Assembly: GCF_038087665.1 (NCBI RefSeq)
Contig: NZ_CP149925.1
Coordinates: 1,489,236 to 1,553,235 of the forward strand
Length of the DNA: 64,000 nucleotides
Reading direction: 5' to 3'
Source: Gallaecimonas sp. GXIMD4217
GTDB taxonomy: Bacteria > Pseudomonadota > Gammaproteobacteria > Enterobacterales > Gallaecimonadaceae
The translations under genes were made by a program, and so were the position numbers. Of the stretch, positions 35,807 to 45,771 are shown piece by piece; the stretch's first letter is position 1; the number at the start of each line of letters is the position of its first letter. The notes beneath the pieces are model-generated. The model had not been told where the DNA came from. It saw only the letters and a list, made by a program, of their open reading frames with translations, and made no database searches.

Positions 35807-38800
35807 TCAGGCGTTGACGGTGGCCGGCGCGCCCTCGGCTTCGGCCAGGTGATGCTTCGAGGTCAGGCCAAGATCCTCCAGCATCAGGTAGAGGCCGGGC
35901 AGCACGAACAGCACCAGGGCCGTGGAGGTGCTGAGGCCGAACATCAGGCTCACCGCCAGCGGTTGCACCACCTGGGCCTGGAGGCTGGTTTCCAGCAGCA
36001 ACGGCAGCATGCCGGCCACGGTGGTGGCGGTGGTGATGAACACGGCCCGGAAGCGCTCCTTGGCCGCGTTGACCACGGCTGTGTGGATGGTCTGGCCTTG
36101 GCCGTGGTGGCGCTTGATGTAGGTGACCAGCAGGATGGAGTCGTTGACGACGATGCCGGTCAGGGACACGAAGCCGATCAGGCTGGGAATGGAAAAATCG
36201 TAACCCAGCAGCAGGTGGCCCCAGATCACGCCGATCACCGCCAGGGGGATGGCCAGCATCACCATCAGCGGCTCGAAATAGCTGCGGAACTGGAAACTGA
36301 GGATCAGGAAGACGCCGACCAGGCCCATCAAGAATTTCTGGGCCACGGACTTGCCGGTCTTGCCGCCTTCCTTGACCTCGCCCTCGTAGCTGACCCCCAG
36401 CCCCGGATGGCGTTCGAGCAACTCCGGGATCACCCTCTGCTGCAGGTGAGCGATGATCTCGCCGGCGTTGGCCTTGCCAGGCTGGATGTCGCCGATCAGG
36501 GTGACGGTGCGTTGGCCGTCGACCCTGTTGATGCGGCTATAGCCGCGCTCGTGGTGGAAGTCGGCGATGGCGGCCAGGGGGATCTGGCGACCGTCCGCCA
36601 AAGTGATCGGGAAGCCCCGCAACTGCTGCTGGCTTTCCCTGTCCTGGGCGCGCAGTCGCACGTCCAGCTCCAGGCTCTGGTCGCCGCGCTGGAACTGGTC
36701 GACCAGCTGACCGAAGAAGGCGGTGCGCAGCTGGCCGGCGACCAGGGCGCCGTCCACGCCCAGGGACAGGGCACTGGGCTTGAGCCTGACCACCCATTCC
36801 TCCTTGCCGGGGCGCAGGTCATCCATCACGTCCACAACGCCGTCGTAGCCACTGAGGGCGTCCTTGAGCCGGGCCGAGGCCTGCTGCAGCACGGCCAGAT
36901 CGTCGCCGTGCAGGCGGATTTCGATGGGGCGGCCGGCGGGACCGAAGCCGGGCTCCTTGAAGGCCAGCGCCAGGGCGCCGGGCACCTCGCCCATGGCCTG
37001 GCGCCAGCGCGCCTTGAGTTCGGCCAGGCTGGTGCTGCGCAGCTCGGCGGTGAGCAGATCCGCCCGCACCGTGGCCAGGTGGCTGCCCTGTTCGAAGGCG
37101 TCGAGGTTCTCATTGAACTGCACCGTCACGTGCCGGATCAGATCCTGGCCGTCCGGCTGCAGTGGCGCGTATTCGGCATTGAGCTTATCCAGCTCCGCCA
37201 GGCTCCGTGACACCAGGCGCTCGGTTTGCGACAGTGGCGTGCCCTGGGGCAGCAGCAGGCGCAGTTCGAGCACGTCCCCTTCCAGGTCCGGGAAGGCCTT
37301 GAACTTGAGCAGGCCACCGGCCAGCAGGCTCATCGACAGCAGCAGGCCAGCCACCACGGCGCCGGTGACCAGGTAGCGGCGGCGCACCGCTCCTTCCACC
37401 CAGCCCAACAGGGTGGTGGTGCGAAAGCGTTCGAAGGCGGCGTTGAAGCGACGCTTCCAGGCGCCCTCCTTGTCTCCCTGGCCTTGGTGCAGGGAATGGA
37501 TCAGGTGATTGGGCAGGATCAGGAAGGCCTCGACGAGGCTGACGCTGAGGGTGGCCAGGAGGACCACCGGGAAGACTTCCATGACGGCGCCGATGTCGCC
37601 TTCGATAAAGGCCAGGCCCAGGAATACCGCACTGGTGGTCAGGAAGCTGGACAGCACCCCGGGCCAGACCAGGGTGACCCCCTCTATGGCGCCCTCAACT
37701 ACCTTGCCGGCGCTCTTGACCTTGGCGGCGATACTCTCGGCGATGACGATGGCGTCGTCCATCAGCAGGCCCAGGGCCATCAGCAACCCGACCATGGAAA
37801 TCATGTTGATGCTGACCCCCAGCTGGGCCAGCAGCCAAAGGGCGCCCAGGAAGGAGACCGGCAGGCCCATGGCCACCCAGAAGGCGTAGCGCCAGGCGAA
37901 GAACAGCCACATGACCGTGAACACCAGCAGCAACCCCTGCCAGGCGTTGCCCAGCAGCATGTCGAGTCGGTCCTGGACGATCTTGGCGCTGTCGTCGGTC
38001 AGCGCCAGGGTGATGCCCTCGGGGGTCCTGGTCCGCTCCCGTTCCACGAAGGCGCGCACTTCGGCCACCAGGTCGAGGGCGTCCTGCTGCTTGTTCTTCT
38101 TGATCTTGAGCAGGGCGGCGGGCTTGCCGTCGAACCAGACCTTGACCTCGTCCTTTTCGAAGCCCTCGCTGACTCTGGCCACGTCGGCCAGACGCAGTTG
38201 GCCGCCCTCAGCAGTGGCGGCGATCAGCAGCTGGCCGAGGGCCTCGGCGCTCAGTAGCTCCTGGTCGAAGCGGAGCAGTACCGTCTTGTCGTCAGACTCC
38301 AGGGTACCGCTGGGCAGCTTCAGATCCTGGCGGCGGATCCGGGCCACCACGTCGTCCACCGACAGGCCGTACTGGCGCAGCAGCGGCAGTGACAGCTGCA
38401 CCTTGAGCTGCTGGTCGGAGAAGCCTTCGATGTCCACCATGGCGATGCTCGGCAGCCGTTGCAGCCTGTCCTTGAGGCCCTCGGCATAGGCCTTGAGCTG
38501 GTAGTCCGGCAGCTCGGCGCTGACCGCCAGGGTGATCAGGGGATCGTCCCGGCCCAGCTCCTTGACCACCGGCGCCTCGGCCTCGTCGGGGAAGCTGTCG
38601 ATGGCGTCGATCTCGGTCTTGATGTCGGTCAGCAGCCGGGCGATGTCGCCGCCTTCGCGCATCTCGACGGTGAGGGTGCCCATGCCTTCGCGGCCTTCGC
38701 ACTGGATCTCCGCCACGTCGCCAAGGCCGTCGACGGCCTCTTCCATGGGACCGCACAGGGCCTGTTCGGCCTGCTCGGTGGCGGCGCCGGGGTAGAGCAC

Positions 38801-38938
38801 CGACACCTGCACCTTGCTGGGACTGAACTCGGGGAAGGTCTCGCGCTTGAGATCCGGCAGCACCGACAGGCCCAGCACCGAGATACCGATCATCAGCAGG
38901 TTGGCGGCGGTAGGGTGGCGGGCGAAATAGGCGATCAT
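35807..38938 (-). CDS. RND efflux permease (second pump)
   Basis: 1043 residues. IAYFARHPTAANLLMIGISVLG opens helix 1. Helix 4 carries the aspartate pair in LGLLMDDAIVIAESIAAKV, and the C-terminal half repeats the fold with FVSLTGIVVNDSILLV. It is clearly diverged from the RND protein at 20556, belonging to the subgroup with RETFPEFSPSKVQVSVLYPGA near residue 35. It overlaps the adaptor gene by ATGA and is the last gene of a tetR-adaptor-pump operon. Confidence 0.95.
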   Translation of the reverse strand: MIAYFARHPTAANLLMIGISVLGLSVLPDLKRETFPEFSPSKVQVSVLYPGAATEQAEQALCGPMEEAVDGLGDVAEIQCEGREGMGTLTVEMREGGDIARLLTDIKTEIDAIDSFPDEAEAPVVKELGRDDPLITLAVSAELPDYQLKAYAEGLKDRLQRLPSIAMVDIEGFSDQQLKVQLSLPLLRQYGLSVDDVVARIRRQDLKLPSGTLESDDKTVLLRFDQELLSAEALGQLLIAATAEGGQLRLADVARVSEGFEKDEVKVWFDGKPAALLKIKKNKQQDALDLVAEVRAFVERERTRTPEGITLALTDDSAKIVQDRLDMLLGNAWQGLLLVFTVMWLFFAWRYAFWVAMGLPVSFLGALWLLAQLGVSINMISMVGLLMALGLLMDDAIVIAESIAAKVKSAGKVVEGAIEGVTLVWPGVLSSFLTTSAVFLGLAFIEGDIGAVMEVFPVVLLATLSVSLVEAFLILPNHLIHSLHQGQGDKEGAWKRRFNAAFERFRTTTLLGWVEGAVRRRYLVTGAVVAGLLLSMSLLAGGLLKFKAFPDLEGDVLELRLLLPQGTPLSQTERLVSRSLAELDKLNAEYAPLQPDGQDLIRHVTVQFNENLDAFEQGSHLATVRADLLTAELRSTSLAELKARWRQAMGEVPGALALAFKEPGFGPAGRPIEIRLHGDDLAVLQQASARLKDALSGYDGVVDVMDDLRPGKEEWVVRLKPSALSLGVDGALVAGQLRTAFFGQLVDQFQRGDQSLELDVRLRAQDRESQQQLRGFPITLADGRQIPLAAIADFHHERGYSRINRVDGQRTVTLIGDIQPGKANAGEIIAHLQQRVIPELLERHPGLGVSYEGEVKEGGKTGKSVAQKFLMGLVGVFLILSFQFRSYFEPLMVMLAIPLAVIGVIWGHLLLGYDFSIPSLIGFVSLTGIVVNDSILLVTYIKRHHGQGQTIHTAVVNAAKERFRAVFITTATTVAGMLPLLLETSLQAQVVQPLAVSLMFGLSTSTALVLFVLPGLYLMLEDLGLTSKHHLAEAEGAPATVNA

Positions 38939-40245
38939 GGCGCCACCTCCCGCGTGCGCAAGGCCATGCCGGGCACGGCCGGGAGCAGATCGGTGAGCAC
39001 CACCGTCTCACCGGCGGCCAGGCCGCTGAGGATGGCGGTGTAGCCGTCCTGTTCGAAGCCGGGCTCCACCTGGCGGATCACCAGGCGGTCCTGGTCGTCG
39101 ACCAGGTAGAGGTGGTCGCCGTGCAGGGCCTGGCTGGGTACCGCCGGCAGCGGTCGCGGTGTCCCCTTGACCCGCACCTGCAGGTACATGTCCCTGACCA
39201 GCGGCGGCCGCCGGCCGGGGGTGAAATCCGTCAGCGGATCCGGCAGCTCCACCATCAGCACCACGGTATTGGCATTGGGATCCAGGCCGGCGGCGATGCC
39301 GGTGAGCTTGCCGTCCCAGCGGTATTGGCGGTCGCCGACGCTGAGCAGGGCCTCGGCGTCGAGCCCCAGGGCGGCGACATCGGGCAGGCCCCCACCGCTG
39401 GGCAGGCCGTCCTGGAGCAGGTAGTCGGCCAGGCGGCGCATGTCGGCCATGGCCACCTGGACGCCGATCTCCATGATGCCGAGCCGGTAGGCGCTCAGCA
39501 GTGTCTCGCGTTCGGACACGTACTGGGCCAGCTCGGCCTGGACGCTGTCGATGCGGGCGTCGAAGGGCAGCCGAAGCTCGGTCTTGGCCAGCTGGCGATC
39601 GGCTTCGGCCAGGCGGGATTCGTTGACGCGGATCCTGGCCTCGGCCACCGCCAGCTCGTGGGGGATCAGCTTGAGGGCATTGTCCAGCTCCAGCACCTGT
39701 TGCTGCTGGGTCAGCAGCCTGGCCTCTTCCTGCTCCAGGGCGGACTTGGACAGGGAGCCCCTGGCGGCCAGGCCCCGCTTGCGTTCGAGCTCCTGGCGGC
39801 TGATGGCCAGGCGCTGCTGTTCCAGCTTCAGGCTCAGCGCCAGCTTCTGGCGATCCTGGCCGATGCGCTCCAGCTCGATCCGGGCCGAGGCCAGCTCGGC
39901 CTCGGCCTGGGCCAGCTTGAGCTGGTAGTCGGCCGGGTCGATCTTGAGCAGCAGGGTGCCGGCCTTGAGCACCTGGCCGGGCTCGAGTTTGGGGTGGCGG
40001 TACAGGATGCGGCCACTGCTCTCGGCCAGGGCCTGCCAGCTTTCCTTGGCCCGGACCCGGCCAAAGCCCTGGGCATAGGGGGTCATGGTCCTGGCCGCCA
40101 CTGTCATCACCTCGACCAGGGGCGCCGGCGGGTCACCTTCGCGCCGAGCCGGCGGCGCCTTGAGTGTCACCACCGCCACCAGTACCACCAGCGCGACAAG
40201 GGGCAACACCGCCAGCCAGCGTCTTTTCTGCCAGTCAATCTTCAT
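38935..40245 (-). CDS. RND efflux periplasmic adaptor (second pump)
   Basis: 436 residues. An N-terminal anchor helix (about 9-28) is followed by lipoyl-like halves around a long coiled-coil (about 120-215, rich in Leu/Glu/Arg/Gln), then beta-barrel and membrane-proximal domains. It joins the pump at 35807 to an outer-membrane channel not encoded here. It overlaps the tetR gene by 11 bp upstream and the pump gene by 4 bp downstream, so all three are translated from one message. Confidence 0.93.
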   Translation of the reverse strand: MKIDWQKRRWLAVLPLVALVVLVAVVTLKAPPARREGDPPAPLVEVMTVAARTMTPYAQGFGRVRAKESWQALAESSGRILYRHPKLEPGQVLKAGTLLLKIDPADYQLKLAQAEAELASARIELERIGQDRQKLALSLKLEQQRLAISRQELERKRGLAARGSLSKSALEQEEARLLTQQQQVLELDNALKLIPHELAVAEARIRVNESRLAEADRQLAKTELRLPFDARIDSVQAELAQYVSERETLLSAYRLGIMEIGVQVAMADMRRLADYLLQDGLPSGGGLPDVAALGLDAEALLSVGDRQYRWDGKLTGIAAGLDPNANTVVLMVELPDPLTDFTPGRRPPLVRDMYLQVRVKGTPRPLPAVPSQALHGDHLYLVDDQDRLVIRQVEPGFEQDGYTAILSGLAAGETVVLTDLLPAVPGMALRTREVAP

Positions 40246-40879
40246 AGCGTTGCTCCTCGGGCTGGAAAACGCCGGAGCTGAGCAGCTCGCCGTTGTGGCG
40301 GGCCAGCTTGTCCAGCAGGTCGTCGGTAAACTCGATACCGTCCAGATCCCGCAACAGGCCGCGCGCCAGCCAGGGAAAGCTGGCCAGGGCGATGCAGCTC
40401 AGCCGCAGCAGCGGCAGCGCCAGGTCGGGCTTGAATGTGCCGTGTCGGCTCAATTCGCTGATCATGGTTTCGAACAGCGGCAGGGGGCCCTGGCGCAGGT
40501 AATCCAGCAGGAAGTTCCGGCACAGGCCCTCTTCCAGGGCCAGCTCCTTGAACAGCAACGCCGGAAATTCCGGGTTCTGCTTCATGACGGTGTTGTAGGC
40601 CCGGAAGAAGTCCTCGAAACCGCCCAGGCGCTGCTGGCGGATGGCCTGGCCGATGGTGGCCATGACCTCGCCGGTCACCGCCTTGAACATTTCCTGGTAG
40701 AGACCTTCCTTGTTGAGGAAGTAATAGCGGATCAGGGCCGCGTTGACGCCGGCCTGGTCGGCCAGCATGCGGGTGGTGACCCTGTGGTAGGGGTGGCGGG
40801 TAAAGCAGTGCTTGGCGGCATCCAGCAGCTTTTGTCTGGCGTCGTCGCTGGCGCCGGCGGGACGACCTCGGTTGGGCAT
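40235..40879 (-). CDS. TetR family transcriptional regulator
   Basis: 214 residues from the ATG at 40879. The N-terminal helix-turn-helix (residues 12-60) reads ARQKLLDAAKHCFTRHPYHRVTTRMLADQAGVNAALIRYYFLNKEGLYQEMF, with the usual recognition-helix ending Tyr-Tyr-Phe. The C-terminal ligand domain (75-205) contains PEFPALLFKELALEEG, typical of a subgroup that regulates RND pumps. As first gene of the pump operon it is likely an autorepressor released by pump substrates. Confidence 0.93.
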   Translation of the reverse strand: MPNRGRPAGASDDARQKLLDAAKHCFTRHPYHRVTTRMLADQAGVNAALIRYYFLNKEGLYQEMFKAVTGEVMATIGQAIRQQRLGGFEDFFRAYNTVMKQNPEFPALLFKELALEEGLCRNFLLDYLRQGPLPLFETMISELSRHGTFKPDLALPLLRLSCIALASFPWLARGLLRDLDGIEFTDDLLDKLARHNGELLSSGVFQPEEQRYED

Positions 40880-40930
40880 GGGCGTATCTCGGTTGGATCC
40901 TTGCCTGCAGATACTAAGGATACGCCGCTT

Positions 40931-40948
40931 ATTCACCAGTTGATTAAT
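40931..40948. promoter_or_regulatory. Operator candidate upstream of tetR
   Basis: ATTCACCA and TGATTAAT form an imperfect inverted repeat (6 of 8 positions) with a 2-base spacer in an AT-rich patch about 52 bases upstream of the regulator's ATG. It is a plausible binding site for the autorepressor, but the match is weak. Confidence 0.35.
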
Positions 40949-41020
40949 TATCCAAAGGCCGGGTTTTGATGAATTTGCCGCATGGCGCGGGGCTGCTTCG
41001 TTCAGGATGGGACAGCGGTA

Positions 41021-41050
41021 AAAGAAAGGGCGACCCTGAGGTCGCCCTTG
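41021..41050 (-). terminator. Intrinsic terminator of asnS
   Basis: A 10-bp perfect stem (AAGGGCGACC with GGTCGCCCTT) and a CTGA loop. On the minus strand it is followed by TTTCTTTT. It starts 18 bases after the asnS stop. Confidence 0.9.
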
Positions 41051-41067
41051 TCGATATCCTGTCGGCC

Positions 41068-42468
<1,401 letters not shown>

Positions 42469-42686
42469 GCCTTATTCCTATATGGCTCATGATGGAAAGT
42501 GAGCTGACATCATACCTGCACGGCGCGCCAACACAAGACTGGACACGGGGCGAATGCCCCTTGAAGGCATGGCTGGCGCTATTTTGGCCAGAAGCTGGAT
42601 CAGCGGGCGCTGAACTAAGGCCTTGCTCTAGTGGCGAAGGCCTCCCTTCGGCTATGCTAGGGGCGTTTCAGGATTAAGGAGAGATA

Positions 42687-42941
42687 ATGATGAAGCGTTG
42701 GCTGATGCCCCTGACCCTGGTTGCCCTGCTGGCGGGCTGCTCCAAGGTCACCGTTGAGAACTACAACAAGCTGGAAGTGGGCATGTCCTACAGCGAAGTG
42801 GAAAGCCTGCTGGGCAGCCCGGACCAGTGCTCAGATGCGGTGCTGTCTGCCCGCTCCTGCGACTGGGTCAGCGGCGACAAGAAGATCACCATCAAGATCG
42901 TTTCCGACAAGGTGGCCTTCTACAACGCCGAAGGCCTCTAA
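42687..42941 (+). CDS. Small SmpA-like lipoprotein (DUF3862 type)
   Basis: 84 residues. A lipoprotein signal with lipobox LLAGC (Cys19) is followed by VENYNKLEVGMSYSEVESLLGSPDQC, the beta-alpha opening shared by BamE/SmpA-like and DUF3862 proteins, and ending in a short beta-sheet. Cys residues in DQC and RSC could form a disulfide. Two tandem ATGs (42687, 42690) follow AAGGAGA. A bidirectional terminator begins 4 bases after the stop. Specific role unknown. Confidence 0.85.
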   Translation: MMKRWLMPLTLVALLAGCSKVTVENYNKLEVGMSYSEVESLLGSPDQCSDAVLSARSCDWVSGDKKITIKIVSDKVAFYNAEGL

Positions 42942-42945
42942 GAAG

Positions 42946-42972
42946 AAAGCCGGCGCTCAGCCGGCTTTTTTC
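42946..42972. terminator. Bidirectional terminator shared by the lipoprotein and DUF3634 genes
   Basis: GCCGGC pairs with GCCGGC around GCTCA, with flanking A and T runs of which the T-run is six long on the plus strand. It overlaps the stop codon of the minus-strand gene at 42957. Confidence 0.85.
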
Positions 42973-43346
42973 TTTCTGGGATCCTTGCCATCCCGCCAGT
43001 GCCTAAAGAAGCTCTTATGGTAGCGATAGGCAGGAAAGGCGGAGCGGATGGCTTCCTTGTCCTTGATGGAAAAGTTGCCGCGGAACTTGAGGTCGACCCC
43101 GTAGCGTGTGTCATAGGCCTCTATGGTGCCCTGCATATGGGTGCCGGCCACCAGTCGCTTGCAGCTGGCCAGGAAGTCCTGGGGCACGGCCCCCTTGATC
43201 ACCTTGACCCGCCTGTTCTTGACCCGCATCCGAAACAGCCGGTTTTGCAGCCGGACGAATAGCAGCAGCGCCAGCATCAGCGCCGTCAGCGACAGGGTGA
43301 CGGTGGGGTCGATATGCTGGGCCAGCTCCCGTAGCCAGTCCTTCAT
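42957..43346 (-). CDS. DUF3634-like membrane-anchored protein
   Basis: 129 residues from the ATG at 43346 with GAGG about 8 bases upstream. One N-terminal membrane helix (about 17-35) is followed by a basic cytosolic part containing RVKVIKGAVPQDFLASCKRLV and FSIKDKEAIRSAFPAYRYHKSFFRHW, the DUF3634 pattern. The end is strongly basic. It lies 8 bases downstream of bioA on the same strand, so it is probably co-transcribed with it. Function unknown. Confidence 0.75.
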   Translation of the reverse strand: MKDWLRELAQHIDPTVTLSLTALMLALLLFVRLQNRLFRMRVKNRRVKVIKGAVPQDFLASCKRLVAGTHMQGTIEAYDTRYGVDLKFRGNFSIKDKEAIRSAFPAYRYHKSFFRHWRDGKDPRKKKAG

Positions 43347-43354
43347 TGGCAGCC

Positions 43355-44638
43355 TCACACCTCATGATTGACTACCTTCTTTATAGCAGCCGTCAATTTT
43401 TTGACGTGTGATGGGCTTAGCATATATGGCGGCATGATGTAGATGAGCCTGCCGAAGGGGCGGATCCACACCCCTTGCGCCACGAAGCGCTGTTGCGCTG
43501 CGGCCACATCGACCGGCTCTTTCATTTCCACCACGCCGATGGTCCCCAGTACCCGCACGTCCTTGACTCCCTCATGGTCCGCCAGGGGCATCAGGCCGGC
43601 CCTGAGCTCTTCCTCGATACGGGCCACCTGCTCACGCCAGTGGCCCTGGTTGAACAGGGCCAGGCTGGCGTTGGCCACGGCGCAGGCCAGGGGATTGCCC
43701 ATGAAGGTGGGGCCGTGCATGAAGCAGCCGGCCGGGGAATCGGCAATGCCGTCGGCAACGTCGTCCGTGCACAGGGTTGCCGCCAGGGTCATATAGCCGC
43801 CGGTCAGGGCCTTGCCCAGGCAGAGGATATCCGGGCAGACGCCGGCCCATTCCAGGGCGAAGGTCTTGCCGGTGCGGCCGAAGCCGGTGGCGATCTCGTC
43901 CAGGATCAACAGCACCTCGTAACGCTCGCACAAAGCCTTGATGCCCCTGACGTAGTCCGGGCTGTAGATACGCATGCCGCCGGCGCCCTGGACCACGGGC
44001 TCCAGGATCACCGCCGCCACCTCCTGGTGGTGCTGCGCGAAATAGGCCTCGGCCCGGCGCAGATCCTCGCTGGCGTCGCCGTCGAAGGGGGCCTCGGGGG
44101 CCGGCATGAAGATGTGACCGGGCAGCACCCCCTTGAACATCCAGTGCATGCCGCTGTCGGGGTCGGTCACCGCCATGGCACCAAAGGTATCGCCGTGGTA
44201 GCCGCGCCTTGGGGTCAGGTAGCGCTGTTTTTCGGGCCTGCCGCGCCCCTGCCAGTACTGCAGGGCCATCTTCAACGCCACTTCCACGGCGATGGAGCCG
44301 GAGTCGGCCAGGAACACCTTGGTGAGCGGCTCAGGGGTCATGGCCACCAGGGTCCTGCCAAGGGAGATGGCGGCGGGGTGGGTGATGCCGCCGAACATCA
44401 CATGGCTCATCTTGTCGAGCTGGCCCCTGACGGCCTCGTTGAGCAGCGGATGGTTGTAACCGTGGATGGCGGCCCACCAGGAGGCCATGCCGTCCACCAG
44501 GCGGCGACCGTCTTGCAGGATCAGCTCGGCGCCTTCGGCCCCGACCACCGGATAGCAGGGCAGGGGATCGCGCAGGGAGGTGTAGGGATGCCAGAGATGA
44601 TCGCGGTCAAAGGCCAGATCTTGCTCGGAAATGCTCAT
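43355..44638 (-). CDS. bioA: Adenosylmethionine-8-amino-7-oxononanoate aminotransferase
   Basis: 427 residues, the size of E. coli BioA (429). DHLWHPYTSLRDPLPCYPV and GMASWWAAIHGYNHP at the N-terminus are diagnostic for BioA. LILDEIATGFGRTG and the PLP-lysine segment CLGKALTGGYM are the class III aminotransferase core. It converts KAPA to DAPA using S-adenosylmethionine as amino donor. It is divergent from bioBFCD across a BirA-type operator, as in enterobacteria. Confidence 0.97.
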   Translation of the reverse strand: MSISEQDLAFDRDHLWHPYTSLRDPLPCYPVVGAEGAELILQDGRRLVDGMASWWAAIHGYNHPLLNEAVRGQLDKMSHVMFGGITHPAAISLGRTLVAMTPEPLTKVFLADSGSIAVEVALKMALQYWQGRGRPEKQRYLTPRRGYHGDTFGAMAVTDPDSGMHWMFKGVLPGHIFMPAPEAPFDGDASEDLRRAEAYFAQHHQEVAAVILEPVVQGAGGMRIYSPDYVRGIKALCERYEVLLILDEIATGFGRTGKTFALEWAGVCPDILCLGKALTGGYMTLAATLCTDDVADGIADSPAGCFMHGPTFMGNPLACAVANASLALFNQGHWREQVARIEEELRAGLMPLADHEGVKDVRVLGTIGVVEMKEPVDVAAAQQRFVAQGVWIRPFGRLIYIMPPYMLSPSHVKKLTAAIKKVVNHEV

Positions 44639-44651
44639 AAAACACTCAAAG

Positions 44652-44680
44652 GTAAACCAAATTCACTGGTAGGCGTTGAC
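44652..44680. promoter_or_regulatory. BirA operator between bioA and bioB
   Basis: GTAAACC (44652-44658) and CGTTGAC (44674-44680) are the two half-sites of the BirA palindrome, with 15 bases between them. The left half is perfect and the right half has 5 of 7 matches. It lies 14 bases from the bioA start and 57 from the bioB start. The biotin-loaded BirA repressor should close both promoters. Confidence 0.75.
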
Positions 44681-44703
44681 AGCTTAAAGGCTATCCCTAG
44701 ACT
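44676..44703 (+). promoter_or_regulatory. Sigma-70 promoter of bioBFCD
   Basis: A perfect TTGACA (44676-44681) and TAGACT (44698-44703) with a 16-base spacer. The -35 box overlaps the right BirA half-site, explaining repression. Confidence 0.7.
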
Positions 44704-44736
44704 AGCCAAGCAGACCAGAAAACCAAGGATAAGCAG

Positions 44737-45771
44737 ATGAAGCTGCGTCACGACTGGACGGTGGCCGAAGTTCAGGCCCTGTTCCAACTGCCTTTTAACG
44801 ATCTCCTCTTCAAGGCCCACGGCCTGCACCGCGAGCACTTCAATGCCAACGAGGTGCAGGTCAGCACCCTGTTGTCCATCAAGACGGGCGCCTGCCCGGA
44901 AGACTGCAAGTACTGCCCCCAGTCCGGCCATTACCACACCGAGGTGGAGCGCGAGCGCCTGCTGGAGGTAGAAAAGGTGCTGGAAGAGGCCCGCAAGGCC
45001 AAGGCCGTGGGCGCCACCCGCTTCTGCATGGGCGCGGCCTGGAAGAACCCCAAGGAGCGGGACATGCCCTATGTGATGTCCATGGTCAAAGGGGTCAAGG
45101 AGATGGGCCTGGAGACCTGCATGACCCTGGGCATGCTGAGCGCCGATCAGGCCGCCCAGCTGGCCGACGCCGGCCTGGATTATTACAACCACAACCTGGA
45201 TACCAGCCCGGAATTCTACGGCCAGATCATCACCACCCGCACCTACCAGGATCGCCTGGACACCCTGAAGAACGTCCGTGATTCCGGCATGAAGATCTGC
45301 TCCGGCGGCATCGTCGGCCTGGGTGAGGACGCCAGGGACAGGGCCGGCCTGCTGGTGCAGCTGGCCAACCTGGAGACCCACCCGGAATCCGTGCCGATCA
45401 ACATGCTGGTCAAGGTCAAGGGCACGCCCCTGGAGGACGTCGAGGATCTGGATCCCATCGAGTTCGTGCGCACCATCGCCGTGGCGCGGATCCTGATGCC
45501 CAAGAGCCATGTGCGCCTGTCCGCCGGCCGGGAGAAGATGAGCGACGAGATGCAGGCCCTGTGCTTCTTCGCCGGCGCCAACTCCATCTTCTACGGCGAC
45601 AAGCTGCTGACCACCGCCAACCCCGAGGCCAACAAGGATCTGCAGCTGTTCCGCCGCCTCGGCATCAACACCGAGAGCCGCCACGGCGCCGACGACGAGA
45701 CCACCGAAGCGGTGCTCAGCGCCCAGGTGGCCCTGGAGTCCCAGCCCCAGAACTACTACGAAGTACGCTGA
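44737..45771 (+). CDS. bioB: Biotin synthase
   Basis: 344 residues. The radical-SAM cluster motif is CPEDCKYC with cysteines at 53, 57 and 60, the same numbering as in E. coli. [13 protein letters not shown] and GGIVGLGE are further family signatures. It inserts sulphur into dethiobiotin, the last step of biotin synthesis, using a 4Fe-4S cluster for radical generation and a second cluster as sulphur donor. It is first in bioBFCD, and its TGA overlaps the bioF ATG by one base. Confidence 0.98.
   Translation: MKLRHDWTVAEVQALFQLPFNDLLFKAHGLHREHFNANEVQVSTLLSIKTGACPEDCKYCPQSGHYHTEVERERLLEVEKVLEEARKAKAVGATRFCMGAAWKNPKERDMPYVMSMVKGVKEMGLETCMTLGMLSADQAAQLADAGLDYYNHNLDTSPEFYGQIITTRTYQDRLDTLKNVRDSGMKICSGGIVGLGEDARDRAGLLVQLANLETHPESVPINMLVKVKGTPLEDVEDLDPIEFVRTIAVARILMPKSHVRLSAGREKMSDEMQALCFFAGANSIFYGDKLLTTANPEANKDLQLFRRLGINTESRHGADDETTEAVLSAQVALESQPQNYYEVR

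Noticed and set aside
42489-42677. A 62-codon plus-strand frame before the small lipoprotein gene
   Set aside because: No ribosome binding site and no domain or signal sequence. It occupies the asnS promoter region and is probably chance.
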